Shown here piece by piece: positions 7,945-17,430 of a DNA stretch of 32,763 nt. The notes under the pieces are model-generated. The model did no database searches, was not told where the DNA came from, and worked only from the letters and a program-made list of their open reading frames with translations. Made by a program: the position numbers and the translations under genes. Position 1 is the first letter of the stretch, and the number at the start of each line of letters is the position of its first letter. Source of the DNA: Polyangiaceae bacterium (GTDB lineage: Bacteria; Myxococcota_A; Polyangia; Polyangiales; Polyangiaceae); the NCBI GenBank assembly GCA_029266615.1, contig JAQSWN010000060.1:1-32763 (forward strand). Direction: 5' to 3'.

Positions 7945-9836
7945 ACCGTCACCCTCCGGTGGTAGGTGATCCACTCCACGGCCGAAAGCGCGATCACGGC
8001 GAGCAGCAGGTAGATCCACACGTCACTGCGCAGGCTCACCGTGGCGACCGTCACCGCGCTCGCTTTCTTGCCCGCGAGCGTGAGCTCCTTCTGCGGCGCA
8101 ATTCGGCTCTCCTCCAGATCCGAAAGGTTCGCGGCGAACTCAGCGAGGGGGGCGTCGTCCGCCCCGCCCGTCAGCTTGTAGAAGCCAGCCCGCTCCCCGC
8201 GATAGACAGCGCGGCCGTCGCTCACCGGCACGGCGTGCTTCTGGCCGCCCGGCTCGTGCAGGGTCACGCTACCGAGCGAGCCGGGCACCGCGACGTGCCA
8301 AACGTCTCCGGTGCGGAAGGACGACACGTAGCCGGTGTCTTCCTCGATGAAGGCGTTGATCGTATTGAGCACGAACAAGGGCCAGCCGATACGCAGCACG
8401 AAGTCGCTGTCGCGGGGGTCGAAGCCGAGCACTACGAAGCGGTGCCCTTCGCGCGCGCCGCTGACCAGGATCGGCCCGAGGTCGCTCGCGCCCAGCACCT
8501 TGTCGCCTCCTCCGGCCGCGGGCTTGAAGGCGAAGCCTTTGGCGACCTGAATGTCGCCCATGCTCATGAAGCGCAGAACGGGGCTCTTTCGGTCCCACGT
8601 ATCGAAGCCGAAGTCCGTGAGCGGGGCGCCGAGTGGCACCGGCGAGCCGGCGGCGGGCGGCTTCAGGTAGAGCGCGGAGCCGATGCGGTCCGTGAGAGGG
8701 GCGGCGACGCCGTCGAAAATAGCGACGTCGAACTTACCGTCCGGAAACGGCGCCCCGGGCGCGACCTGCGCGACGTCCAAATATTCGTCGAGTAAAAGCG
8801 CCGCTTCCAAGTACGTGTTGCCAGGCGTGACGAGCAAGATTCGAGCGCGACGACGCTCCGGCAAGAGCGCATAAGCGACGTCGTCAGCGGGCAAGTCGTC
8901 CGTGCCCGGCCCAGCCTTGATGCGCGCAGTGAGCGTGCGGCTGGCGCCGGCGAGGTCCTGATAGAAGCGAGGAAGCTTCTCGTTCGGACCCAGCTTGAGG
9001 CGCGTGATGTCGACGATCACGCCGTCCCCGGACAGCTCCAGCTCCACTTCTGCCGGCGCGTCGTTCAGGTTCGTGACCTCCAGCATCACCTCGTAGCGGT
9101 TCTTGTCGAGCGGGTAACGGCGCACGGAAAACTCCGTGATGCTCAGGTTCTTGCCGCTCTTTCCGATCGGCACGAAGCGAGGCTCCGCTCCCTCCAGACC
9201 GACGCGCCCGGACAGCGCCGCGAGCGACTCCGCGTCTCCGTAGGCGCCGTCCCCGATGACCACGAGCTCGCCTTGCGGCAGGCCGCGCAAGCTGTCGCGC
9301 CCGAAAGACAGACCGGCTTCGAGATCCGCGCGGGTGTCACTGGTTTGCACCTGTGCGATCGCGCCGAGCAGCTCGCCCTGATCCCCGCTCATCGACGAAC
9401 GCGCGAGCGGCACGCTACCCATTTGCACGACGATGGCGCGATCGGCCGCGCCCAAGCCGCGCACGAGCTTTTCGGCCTCGGCCTTGGCGGCACCGAGCCG
9501 GCTCGGCGCGACGTCCACCGCTTTCATCGACGCGCTCGCGTCGATGAGCAGCACGAGGTGGCGGCCGGAGCGCAGGTCTTCCTTCGGCTTCGGGTCGCCC
9601 AGCGCGAGCACCAAGAGCGCGAGCAGGAGCAGCTGCAGGGCGAGCGAGAGCAAGCGCCGCAGCTTGGAAAACAGCTCCGTGGCCTGCTTGTCGCGCAGCA
9701 CGCTGTCCCACATACGCGAAAACGGCACCGGCACCGCGCGCCTTCGCAGCTTCAGAATGTAGAACACCACGACCACCGCCGACGCGGCCCCGAAGATGCC
9801 GAGCAGCGTGCCGAGCGGGAGCCCAGCTAGCCCCAT
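7941..9836 (-). CDS. BatA/VWA-domain membrane protein
   Basis: This is a 631-aa protein. The N-terminal BatA-type region (hydrophobic 10-30, then RRRAVPVPFSRMWDSVLRDKQATELFSKLRR and a second hydrophobic segment at 62-80) is diagnostic of this family. A VWA domain follows with MIDAS DASAS (99-103). The middle is beta-rich, with a degenerate GATase-like stretch (ARILLVTPGNTYLEAAL, FDVAIFDGV), and one C-terminal transmembrane helix lies near 604-622. The ATG at 9836 overlaps the DUF58 stop (ATGA), and its own stop overlaps the next start, so translation is coupled along the operon. In characterised Bat/MoxR systems, VWA proteins work with the MoxR ATPase in envelope stress tolerance or metalloenzyme maturation; the target here is unknown. 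Confidence 0.93.
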   Translation of the reverse strand: MGLAGLPLGTLLGIFGAASAVVVVFYILKLRRRAVPVPFSRMWDSVLRDKQATELFSKLRRLLSLALQLLLLALLVLALGDPKPKEDLRSGRHLVLLIDASASMKAVDVAPSRLGAAKAEAEKLVRGLGAADRAIVVQMGSVPLARSSMSGDQGELLGAIAQVQTSDTRADLEAGLSFGRDSLRGLPQGELVVIGDGAYGDAESLAALSGRVGLEGAEPRFVPIGKSGKNLSITEFSVRRYPLDKNRYEVMLEVTNLNDAPAEVELELSGDGVIVDITRLKLGPNEKLPRFYQDLAGASRTLTARIKAGPGTDDLPADDVAYALLPERRRARILLVTPGNTYLEAALLLDEYLDVAQVAPGAPFPDGKFDVAIFDGVAAPLTDRIGSALYLKPPAAGSPVPLGAPLTDFGFDTWDRKSPVLRFMSMGDIQVAKGFAFKPAAGGGDKVLGASDLGPILVSGAREGHRFVVLGFDPRDSDFVLRIGWPLFVLNTINAFIEEDTGYVSSFRTGDVWHVAVPGSLGSVTLHEPGGQKHAVPVSDGRAVYRGERAGFYKLTGGADDAPLAEFAANLSDLEESRIAPQKELTLAGKKASAVTVATVSLRSDVWIYLLLAVIALSAVEWITYHRRVTV

Positions 9837-10771
9837 CAACGCAGAAACCCTCCGCGCCGAAACACCCGCAGCACGAGCTCGTCGAACGGCAAGCCCACGT
9901 CCGCCGCGAAGTACGGCACCTGGCGCGAGGTGCAAAAGCGCTCGATCGATTTTTGATAGTCGTCGAAGGCCTTGGCCATGTCTTCCAGCAAGCTGTCCGT
10001 GACCGTGACCTCGCGCTCCTCACCGGTTTCGCAGTCGTAGAGCCGGACGTCACCCTTCAGCTCCGGGCGCGCCTCCTTCTGATCGACGACGTGCAGCACG
10101 AAGGGCTCGAACTTCGCGAAGCGCAGGGCGTTGATGCCGCGCTCGAAGCCGGCGGGGTCGTACAGATCGCTGATGAGCACCGCCAGGCCGCGGCGCTTGT
10201 GCTGCGCGACGAACGTCTTCATCGCGTCTCCCAAGTCCGTCGTGCCGCCCGGCGAAAGCTCGCTCAGAAACTCGAACACCTTGAAGATGCGCCCCTTGCC
10301 GCGCGTCGTCGGCATGCGCGCGCTCACCGCGTCCGTCGCGCCCACGATGGTGACGCGGTCCAAGTTCGCGAGGCCGACGTAGGCGAGCGCGGCCGCCAAA
10401 CGCCGCGCTTGGTCGAACTTCTTCGCGTCGCCGAAGGCCATGGAGCTCGACGAATCCACGATGAAGTAAATGCTCAGATCCTCTTCCTCTTCGTAGAGGC
10501 GAACGAGCAGCTTGCCGAAGCGTTGGTAGACGCTCCAGTCCACGGAGCGAAAATCGTCCCCGGGCGCGTAGTCGCGGTGGTCCGCGAACTCCACGCCGCT
10601 GCCCTTCTTCTTGCTGCGCCGATCTGCGCGCATCCGCCCCGCGAAGACGCGGCGACTCACGATCGCGAGCGACTCCAGCTTCTTCTGGAATTCGTCGTCG
10701 AACAGCTCCGCACGGCGAGCCTCCGCCCGGCGCGGGGCGCTCTTCGGACGGAACAGCTCCAGCAAGCCCAT
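9836..10771 (-). CDS. DUF58 protein with VWA-like fold
   Basis: This 311-aa protein carries the DUF58 signature: GSGVEFADHRDYAPGDDFRSVDW at about 57-79, followed by a VWA-like core with a DSSSS metal site (106-110). It ends in AADVGLPFDELVLRVFRRGGFLR. No transmembrane helix is present, so it is probably cytosolic or membrane-associated through partners. DUF58 genes are almost always adjacent to a MoxR ATPase, as here. The ATG at 10771 is seven bases after the MoxR stop, and its stop overlaps the BatA-like start. The likely role is adaptor between the MoxR ATPase and the VWA membrane proteins; this is family-based inference. Confidence 0.93.
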   Translation of the reverse strand: MGLLELFRPKSAPRRAEARRAELFDDEFQKKLESLAIVSRRVFAGRMRADRRSKKKGSGVEFADHRDYAPGDDFRSVDWSVYQRFGKLLVRLYEEEEDLSIYFIVDSSSSMAFGDAKKFDQARRLAAALAYVGLANLDRVTIVGATDAVSARMPTTRGKGRIFKVFEFLSELSPGGTTDLGDAMKTFVAQHKRRGLAVLISDLYDPAGFERGINALRFAKFEPFVLHVVDQKEARPELKGDVRLYDCETGEEREVTVTDSLLEDMAKAFDDYQKSIERFCTSRQVPYFAADVGLPFDELVLRVFRRGGFLR

Positions 10772-10778
10772 GAGGAGC

Positions 10779-11780
<1,002 letters not shown>

Positions 11781-11850
11781 GATGGCTCCAAAGGGGGAGA
11801 GTTAGCAGCTCACGGCTGGGGGTTGCGAGCAGCGAAAGGCGACGCGAAGC

Positions 11851-13719
11851 TCAGTCGCGTGGCCGGATCAGCTGAAAGTAGCGACGAACGTAGAAACGGT
11901 AGCCGGGCGGAATTTCGTCCTGGGTCATCACCTGCTCGGCGACGGTCTCGTAATCCGTGAAGACCTTTTGGTAACCCCGGCCGACGAAGCCGCGCTCGGC
12001 GGCGCCGTAGATCACCTCGGCCGACGCGGCGCCCTGCCCGCTGTCTACGCCCGCCGCAGTGACGTCTTGCGTCTTGCCGTCGAGCTTCGTGGGATCGCCG
12101 GCGAGGTTGTCGTCGTGGCCGGAGCCGTACCCGCGGCCCGCGCCATCCCCCTGCCCGGGCGTCTCGGTCTCTTTGCCGGCGCCGGTTCCTTGGCCTTCAC
12201 CGGGCATGGGCACGTCGATGCTCGGACCGTCCCCACTGCCGCGTGAGAGCCGCAGCTGCCCGGGTTGCTTACCGCCGCCCGGCTTGCCGTTTTGCCCGGG
12301 TTGCTTGCCGCCGCCGCGCGCGCGCTCGCCGAAGCGCTGCATGCGATCCATCTGCTCTTTGCCGCCTTTGCCTTGTTGGCGCAGCACCTCACGCAGCTCT
12401 TGCAGCCGTTTGAGCATTTCTTTCTTCTGCTCGTCGTTCAGCTGCTGCTTGCCCATGCGGTTCACGTCTTCGGCCGCTGACTCCAGGCTCTGCCCGGCGC
12501 CTTGCATGTCTTGCATCAGCTGGCGGGCGGCTTCTTGCAGCTGCTTGTCCAGCTCCGACAGCTTTTGTTGCGAGCGGTCCGCGCGCTCTTTATCGCGGCC
12601 GAGGCGCTCCAGCTTGCGTTTATTTTCGGCGAGCTTTTGGTCCGTTTTTGCGGATTTGTCGCCCTCTTGCTGCTTCTTCTTGAGCAGGCTCTGCTGCTCT
12701 TCTTCGAGCTCTTTACGGCGCTGCTCGATCGCGGACTTTTGCTCGCTCGAGACGTTGCTCGCCTTTTGGAGGGCGCTTCGCAGCTTGTCCAGCTCCGCCT
12801 TGGTGGGGACGTTTTGCTTCTTCTTGAGGCGCTCGGCCAGCTCCCGCAAGGCTTGCTCGGCGTCCGCCAGGCGCTTCTCCGAAAACGCCTGCGCCGCGGG
12901 CTTGGTAAGGCCGCTCTTTTCGAGCTCACGCGCGAGCTCCTTCAGGCCGTCGTCCAGCGCTTCCTTGTCGAGCTGGCTGGACTCCGCGAGCTCACGCTCG
13001 AGTGAGCCAAGACGCTCGAACACCTCGCGCCGATCCATGCGGTGCGCAGCGATGTCTTCGACCAATTGGTTGAAGCGCCGCGCCGCGGCCGACACTTGAG
13101 GATCGTCCGACGCTTTCGCCAGCTCTTGCCCGATTTCTCGGAAGAGCTCTACGTCGTCCGCGCTCAGTAACGTCGCCTGCGTCTGCACCACCGCCGGCGG
13201 CACGAGGCGCGTTTGCCGCACCTCCAGCGCCGCGAGCCCGACCAACGCGACCAACAGGCCCGCGCTGTACGCGAGCTCCATTGGCAGCGCGATGCGTGCC
13301 GCGCGGCCGGGCTCGAGCTTGGGAGCGCGTTCGGCGGCGTCCGCGATTGCCGCTTGCATCAGCGGGCTGCGCTCCGAAGCCGGCAAGTGAGAGAAGGCGA
13401 GCGCGTTGGCAATGCGGTCGTCCAACCCATGATGGCGGTCCAGCGCGAGCGCGCCTTCGAACGCCGAGCGGCGCTGGAGCGCGGCGCGCAGCGCCGCCCC
13501 CACGACGACCAGCGCCGGAACCAGCGCGCCCCACAGCCAAGGCCGAGCCTGCGCCGAGTCCAGCGGCAGCGCCTTGGCAAGACCTATGACCACCGCTGCG
13601 TAGCCAATTGGCAGCGGCAGCCACGCGGCTCCGGCCGCGAGCGCGCGAGAGAATGCGAGCCTCCGGCCGGTGCGGCGGGCGGCCCGTTCGAGCCGGCCTA
13701 TCTGGTTCGGTTGGCTCAT
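11851..13719 (-). CDS. Large coiled-coil membrane protein heading the MoxR operon
   Basis: This is a 622-aa protein with three hydrophobic segments (about 26-48, 62-80 and 147-165), similar in layout to DUF4175-type membrane proteins. A long helical region follows (about 180-480), very rich in Lys, Glu, Gln, Arg and Leu and predicted to form coiled coil (for example KKKQQEGDKSAKTDQKLAEN). A Gly/Gln/Pro-rich disordered stretch (about 480-570) comes next, then a conserved-looking C-terminus, GFVGRGYQKVFTDYETVAEQV, ending in YFQLIRPRD. Comparable proteins with such tails occur beside MoxR/DUF58 genes in Deltaproteobacteria-type genomes. The ATG at 13719 is chosen because it begins the basic N-terminus that precedes the first helix. 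The protein may be the scaffold or client-interaction part of the system; this is not established. Confidence 0.85.
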   Translation of the reverse strand: MSQPNQIGRLERAARRTGRRLAFSRALAAGAAWLPLPIGYAAVVIGLAKALPLDSAQARPWLWGALVPALVVVGAALRAALQRRSAFEGALALDRHHGLDDRIANALAFSHLPASERSPLMQAAIADAAERAPKLEPGRAARIALPMELAYSAGLLVALVGLAALEVRQTRLVPPAVVQTQATLLSADDVELFREIGQELAKASDDPQVSAAARRFNQLVEDIAAHRMDRREVFERLGSLERELAESSQLDKEALDDGLKELARELEKSGLTKPAAQAFSEKRLADAEQALRELAERLKKKQNVPTKAELDKLRSALQKASNVSSEQKSAIEQRRKELEEEQQSLLKKKQQEGDKSAKTDQKLAENKRKLERLGRDKERADRSQQKLSELDKQLQEAARQLMQDMQGAGQSLESAAEDVNRMGKQQLNDEQKKEMLKRLQELREVLRQQGKGGKEQMDRMQRFGERARGGGKQPGQNGKPGGGKQPGQLRLSRGSGDGPSIDVPMPGEGQGTGAGKETETPGQGDGAGRGYGSGHDDNLAGDPTKLDGKTQDVTAAGVDSGQGAASAEVIYGAAERGFVGRGYQKVFTDYETVAEQVMTQDEIPPGYRFYVRRYFQLIRPRD

Positions 13720-13830
13720 GATCCCTACAGACGGGGAAGCCGCGCCCGAGCTTGGGTCCGGCCTCGGTTTGCCGTGTGAGTAAAGCACCTCGGAGCGTCT
13801 GGCGCATGCACAACGCGCCGGCCCGCGGCT

Positions 13831-13874
13831 CGCTTCCCGCGTCCCGCTTCGTGGGCAAAGCCGAGCGGGAAGCG
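13831..13874 (-). terminator. 10-bp inverted repeat after the OMP-like tandem pair
   Basis: A perfect 10-bp inverted repeat (13831-13840 with 13865-13874, 24-base loop) lies a few bases beyond the stop of the leftward OMP-like gene and before the coiled-coil gene. There is no T-tract, so it may be a Rho-type pause, a processing site, or a regulatory element in the leader of the MoxR operon. Confidence 0.35.
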
Positions 13875-13878
13875 CCGC

Positions 13879-14799
13879 CTATTTTCGGCTCCCGTCCACG
13901 AACGCCGCACCCAGAGTCAAAGATCCGCTCAAATCGTTTGCGACGAGGTCGCTCCGAGAGCGCAGAGACAAACGCGAAACGCGCCAGCGCGCGTCCACCC
14001 CCAGCCACACTCCGAGCGGACCCCAGTGGTGCGCGACCCGCAGGCCCAAGTCGATGACCGGCACCACCGCCGCCTGGCCCGAGTTGCCTTCCGGGTACGC
14101 CACCATCCACTCCGGCCCGCCGCGGAGCGCGAACCCGAAGCGCTTGCTGGGATCGAAAGGCGCGCCGTACCCGACCAAGACCTGGAAATCCATGAAGGAG
14201 ACGCGACGACCGGAGAGCGAGAAGCGAATTGATTCACGTCCGCCGATGAGCACGGGACCCACGCTCGCCGCGAAGTCGAACGCCGGCCCTGTCGTCATCG
14301 CGATGCTGTCCGAAGCCAGCTCCGTCTCGACCCCGAGCGCGATCCCGCCGCCTTTCGCGTCCGCGGGCCGAAGCGCGACGCGATCCGCGGGTTGAGCGAC
14401 GCTGGGCAAGGGCGGCGCAACGCCGCCGCCGCGCTGCAACGTCGGCTCGCCCGCCGCCACCGCCTCGTCCTCGACGCGTCGCGCGCCGGAACCGTTCAGC
14501 TGCGTCTCGATGACGTCCACCACCTCGTCGACGAGCGGCGCTCGCCCGACGATGGCGTGGCGCTGGTCGTCCCACTCCACCCAGGCCCGCTCGGGCGTGC
14601 ACACTACCGCCGGGAGGGCTCGGCCGCCGCTGTGCGCCTTGAGCAGGAGCAGGACGCGCGCGTCGAGCTCTTCGTATTGCTCGCTCGTGAGCCGTGGACA
14701 ACGGTTGACGACGTGCGCCGTCTCGGCCGCCACGGCTCGCGAAGGCGAAAGCCAGCTCGCAATGAGGCAACATTTTGCGAACGTGCGGAGGCTCTGCAT
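13879..14799 (-). CDS. Secreted OMP-like protein with two-cysteine N-terminal domain (paralogue B)
   Basis: This is a 306-aa protein. A signal peptide precedes AETAHVVNRCPRLTSEQYEELDARVLLLL, and a second cysteine sits in PAVVC. Together they define a small periplasmic domain of about 70 residues. A variable linker leads to a C-terminal region of alternating hydrophobic residues and Gly/aromatics (SIRFSLSGRRVSFMDFQVLVGYGAPFD, VWLGVDARWRVSRL, GSLTLGAAFVDGS) that looks like an outer-membrane beta-barrel. It is clearly paralogous to its upstream neighbour. Start: ATG 14799 is used; a GTG at 14805 overlapping the upstream stop (GTGA) is an equal alternative. Function unknown. It is divergent from the ECF sigma gene, two genes away. 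Confidence 0.75.
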   Translation of the reverse strand: MQSLRTFAKCCLIASWLSPSRAVAAETAHVVNRCPRLTSEQYEELDARVLLLLKAHSGGRALPAVVCTPERAWVEWDDQRHAIVGRAPLVDEVVDVIETQLNGSGARRVEDEAVAAGEPTLQRGGGVAPPLPSVAQPADRVALRPADAKGGGIALGVETELASDSIAMTTGPAFDFAASVGPVLIGGRESIRFSLSGRRVSFMDFQVLVGYGAPFDPSKRFGFALRGGPEWMVAYPEGNSGQAAVVPVIDLGLRVAHHWGPLGVWLGVDARWRVSRLSLRSRSDLVANDLSGSLTLGAAFVDGSRK

Positions 14800-14801
14800 C
14801 T

Positions 14802-15686
14802 TCACGGCGTTGCGCGCCGGCTCCAATCCACGAAAGCGACGCCCAACGTGAGGGATACGCCGAAACCGTCCGACACGGACTGCACGGCCGCGAGAGGCAG
14901 CGGCGAGAACCGGGCGTGCAGATCGACGCCCAACCAAAGCTCCTGGGCCGCGACGCCCAGCGCGACGCGCGCGCCTCCGGCTGCGATGGGGACGCACTCC
15001 GCGAGCGACGAGGTCGTCGCATTGCCGGCCACGAAGCATTGCACGCCGAACCGAAGCGCGACGCCCCACGGCGCGCGCGGTCGCAGCGGCGCGCCGTAAG
15101 CGAGGAGACCTTGCGAGTCCAAGAACGCACCTTCACCGCCCGTGAGGGCTACCCGAAACGCCTCGCGCACACCGAGCAGGAGAGGGCCGGAGCTCACCGC
15201 AATGTCGAAGCTGGGACCGACGCTGCCGAATTGTCCCCCGAGGGGCAGCTCTGCTTCCCATCCGAGCGCGATGCCACCGCCCTGCGCGCGCCGCGCGCGG
15301 GTTTGCCAGGGGACCTGGGAAGGGGCGGCCGGCGCGGTGTCCGCTCGAGCGAGCGCCTCGACGTCGGCGTCTTCTCTTCGGGACGCCTCCAAGACGTCGA
15401 GCACTTCGTCGGACCAGGGCGCCAGTCGAGGCAAAGGCCAGCGCCGGCCGGCCCACTCGGCCCAGCTGCGCGCGCCGTCGCAAGCCACGACGGGCGGAGC
15501 CCGGCGGTCACGGGCGCTGCTGAGCCAGAGCAGCACCCTCGCGTCCAACTCGTCGTACTCGGCGGCGTCGAGGGTCTCGCAGCGGTTCTGCACGTGAGCG
15601 CGACCCTGGGCGAGCCCCGGTGCGCTCGTGCCGCCGAGGGCCAAAGCGAGCAGCCAAGCTCGCGCATTGCCTGGTATTTCGCGCAT
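14802..15686 (-). CDS. Secreted OMP-like protein with two-cysteine N-terminal domain (paralogue A)
   Basis: This is a 294-aa protein with a signal peptide ending near GLAQG. The N-terminal domain contains AHVQNRCETLDAAEYDELDARVLLWL and PPVVACDGARSWAEW, matching paralogue B in order and spacing (two cysteines, ELDARVLL, AW.EW, DEV.DV.E). The C-terminal half has barrel-like strands (AFRVALTGGEGAFLDSQGLLAYGAP, ELWLGVDLHARFSPL, GVSLTLGVAFVDWS). The start ATG at 15686 gives the signal peptide directly. The tandem paralogues share an operon and diverge from the ECF sigma gene over a 127-base spacer. This fits an extracytoplasmic module, but the biological role is unrecognised. Confidence 0.75.
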   Translation of the reverse strand: MREIPGNARAWLLALALGGTSAPGLAQGRAHVQNRCETLDAAEYDELDARVLLWLSSARDRRAPPVVACDGARSWAEWAGRRWPLPRLAPWSDEVLDVLEASRREDADVEALARADTAPAAPSQVPWQTRARRAQGGGIALGWEAELPLGGQFGSVGPSFDIAVSSGPLLLGVREAFRVALTGGEGAFLDSQGLLAYGAPLRPRAPWGVALRFGVQCFVAGNATTSSLAECVPIAAGGARVALGVAAQELWLGVDLHARFSPLPLAAVQSVSDGFGVSLTLGVAFVDWSRRATP

Positions 15687-15813
15687 ACCTCCCGCACCCG
15701 GATCATCGCCGATGGCGCGCGCTCGAGCACGGAAAAAGATTCTTCGCGAAGGACCGCTCGCCCCGCTCGGCTCGGACGACTAACGTAGGGAAGTAGGAGT
15801 CGCGTTCCCGGGG

Positions 15814-16398
15814 ATGGCCCAATCGTTCCTCAATACTGCCCTCGAGCTGGCGCAGCCCGGCCAGCCCGTCGAGCAAGAGCTCGCCCGAGAGGGCTCGGAC
15901 GAGCTCTTGGCGTTGCTCTATCGGCAGATGCGCTCACTCGCCGGCCCGCGCCAAGACCTGGACGACTTGGTGCAGGCCGCGGCGGAGCGCGCGCTCAAGG
16001 CTTTGGAGCGCTTCGAGGGGCGATCGTCGCTCTCGACGTTCACATACGGCATCGTTTACCGCACGCTGATCGACCACCAGCGCTGGTACCGCCGGTTTCA
16101 ACGGCGCTTCACGCTGGACGCGCCGGAAGAACCGGAGCTTACATTTCCGCGCACGTCCGAGACGGACCTGCGCGAGCTCACGCGCGCTCGGCGCCTTTAC
16201 GCGGCGCTGGACCAGCTGCCGAGCGAGAAGCGCGCCGCGCTCGTCTTGCACGATTTGGAGGGTTTGGATGTGTCCGAGGTGGCGGTCATCTGCGCCGCGA
16301 ACGAGCTCACGGTGCGCTCACGCCTCCGTGACGCGCACAAGAAGCTCGCGGAGCTGCTTCGTAAAGATCCGCTGTTCGATCCCGAGGTGCCCCGATGA
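15814..16398 (+). CDS. ECF-type RNA polymerase sigma factor
   Basis: This is a 194-aa sigma-70 family protein. Region 2 includes LYRQMRSLAGPRQDLDDLVQAAAERALKALERFEGRSSLSTFTYGIVYRTLIDHQRW, and region 4 includes LDQLPSEKRAALVLHDLEGLDVSEVAVICAANELTVRSRLRDAHKKL, the helix-turn-helix that reads the -35 element. There is no region 1.1 or 3, as expected for ECF factors. The stop overlaps the next start by four bases (ATGA), the usual arrangement for a sigma/anti-sigma pair. The ATG at 15814 has only a distant GGAG, so translation initiation may be modest. It diverges from the OMP-like pair, which may be a target. Confidence 0.9.
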   Translation: MAQSFLNTALELAQPGQPVEQELAREGSDELLALLYRQMRSLAGPRQDLDDLVQAAAERALKALERFEGRSSLSTFTYGIVYRTLIDHQRWYRRFQRRFTLDAPEEPELTFPRTSETDLRELTRARRLYAALDQLPSEKRAALVLHDLEGLDVSEVAVICAANELTVRSRLRDAHKKLAELLRKDPLFDPEVPR

Positions 16399-17216
16399 CG
16401 CCGGCGGATTCCGCTAGGCTTTCGCTCGCCAAGCGCGCCTACCAGGCGACGCAGCCTTCCGAGCGCGAGGTGCAAACGGGGGTCCGACGCGCACGGCTGT
16501 CGCTTCGTCGCAGCAAGCTGCGGCGCGCCTGGTGGCTCAAAGGTCTCGTCTTCGTGGTGCTCGCGCTCGGCAGCATTGCGTACGCCAAGCCCCACGCGCT
16601 CGGCGAGCTGGTGGAGCGCGGACTGCCGGTGTTACGCGGCGCCGCCGGCAAGCCGCGCCCAACGCTCCGCGCGCCGGCAGAAGAGCCGAAGACTCACACC
16701 ACGGCCGCCGTGAGCGCGCCACCCGCGGCGAGCGCCGTCGCCGACCCGAAAGCGACCGTCGCCGACCCGAAAGCGACCGTCGCCGACCCGAAAGCGACCG
16801 TCGCCGACCCGAAAGCGACCGTCGTCGAGCACGCGCCGACGAGCCGTGGGGCGGCAAAACGCAGGCCGAGCGTTGCCGGTAGCCCGGTCACGGGGGGCAA
16901 AGAATCTCCCCGCCCATCGAAGAGCGAAGAGCTCCCGATAACGCCGCCGAGCTCGGAAGCCGTTTCGGAGTGGGGTCGCGTCGGCCAGGCGCTCGCGAGC
17001 GGCGACGAAGCGGGCGCGCTCTCCGCCCTCGGCAAGCTCTCGGAGAGCGACGACGCGCGCACGCGAGACAAGGCTGACTTGGGCCGCGCGCAGTTGTTGA
17101 TGGCGCACGGCAAGCGCGACCAGGCTTGCGCGCTCGCCCGTTCGCTCACACGTCGCCGCGCGGGCGGTCACATCGAGCGCCAAGCGTCCATGCTCCTCAA
17201 AGACTGCGCGCGCTGA
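16395..17216 (+). CDS. One-pass membrane protein, probable anti-sigma partner with TPR-like tail
   Basis: This is a 273-aa protein. A basic cytosolic N-terminus of about 46 residues (AKRAYQATQPSEREVQTGVRRARLSLRR) is followed by one transmembrane helix (about 48-64), a Pro/Ala/Lys-rich periplasmic linker with four ADPKATV units, and a helical TPR-like C-terminus (GQALASGDEAGALSALGKL, LGRAQLLMAHGKRDQACALARSL). There is no zinc-binding HxxxCxxC of ZAS anti-sigma factors, so the anti-sigma role is inferred from overlap with the sigma gene and topology. Similar partners are common beside ECF sigma genes in myxobacteria. The second sigma locus in this window has a partner of the same design. Confidence 0.75.
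   Translation: MTPADSARLSLAKRAYQATQPSEREVQTGVRRARLSLRRSKLRRAWWLKGLVFVVLALGSIAYAKPHALGELVERGLPVLRGAAGKPRPTLRAPAEEPKTHTTAAVSAPPAASAVADPKATVADPKATVADPKATVADPKATVVEHAPTSRGAAKRRPSVAGSPVTGGKESPRPSKSEELPITPPSSEAVSEWGRVGQALASGDEAGALSALGKLSESDDARTRDKADLGRAQLLMAHGKRDQACALARSLTRRRAGGHIERQASMLLKDCAR
16737..16820. repeat. 21-bp perfect tandem repeat, four copies (ADPKATV)
   Basis: Four identical 21-base units start at 16737, 16758, 16779 and 16800, and the pattern breaks at GTCGTCGAG. Each unit adds seven residues to the periplasmic linker of the probable anti-sigma partner. Perfect identity at the DNA level implies recent expansion or slippage. Confidence 0.95.
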
Positions 17217-17257
17217 GCGGCGCGCAGGGCGCCATCAATCGAGCGGCACCACCATCC

Positions 17258-17316
17258 GCGGTGGCGGAGGGAGCGGTAAGGTAACCCCAAACCGACCGCT
17301 CACCCTCCGCCACCGC
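17258..17316. terminator. Long hairpin between convergent genes
   Basis: A stem of 20 base pairs pairs 17258-17277 with 17295-17316, with one two-base bulge and a 17-base loop. It sits about 40 bases after the stop of the rightward anti-sigma partner gene and 115 bases past the stop of the leftward lipoprotein gene. A shared bidirectional terminator is likely, although no T-tract is present. Confidence 0.6.
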
Positions 17317-17380
17317 ACGACCACGACACCCGCCCACCCCGAACCATGACCCCGAACGCTCTGCTGCATCCTCCCCAGTG

Positions 17381-17423
17381 AGTCGGCGTAGGGCCCCCGA
17401 CTGAGCAGTCCCGAACGACTGCT
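17381..17423 (-). terminator. Two small hairpins after the Cys-rich lipoprotein gene
   Basis: On the minus strand, directly after the stop at 17431, a 7-bp stem (17417-17423 with 17404-17410) with a six-base loop is followed by a 6-bp stem (17397-17402 with 17381-17386). Tandem hairpins right after a stop codon suggest termination or 3-prime end protection. Confidence 0.45.
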
Positions 17424-17430
17424 TCCGAAT

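Noticed and set aside
15742..15751. 10-bp palindrome CTTCGCGAAG in the divergent spacer before the ECF sigma gene.
   Set aside because: Too short and single copy to call an operator; no second site seen.
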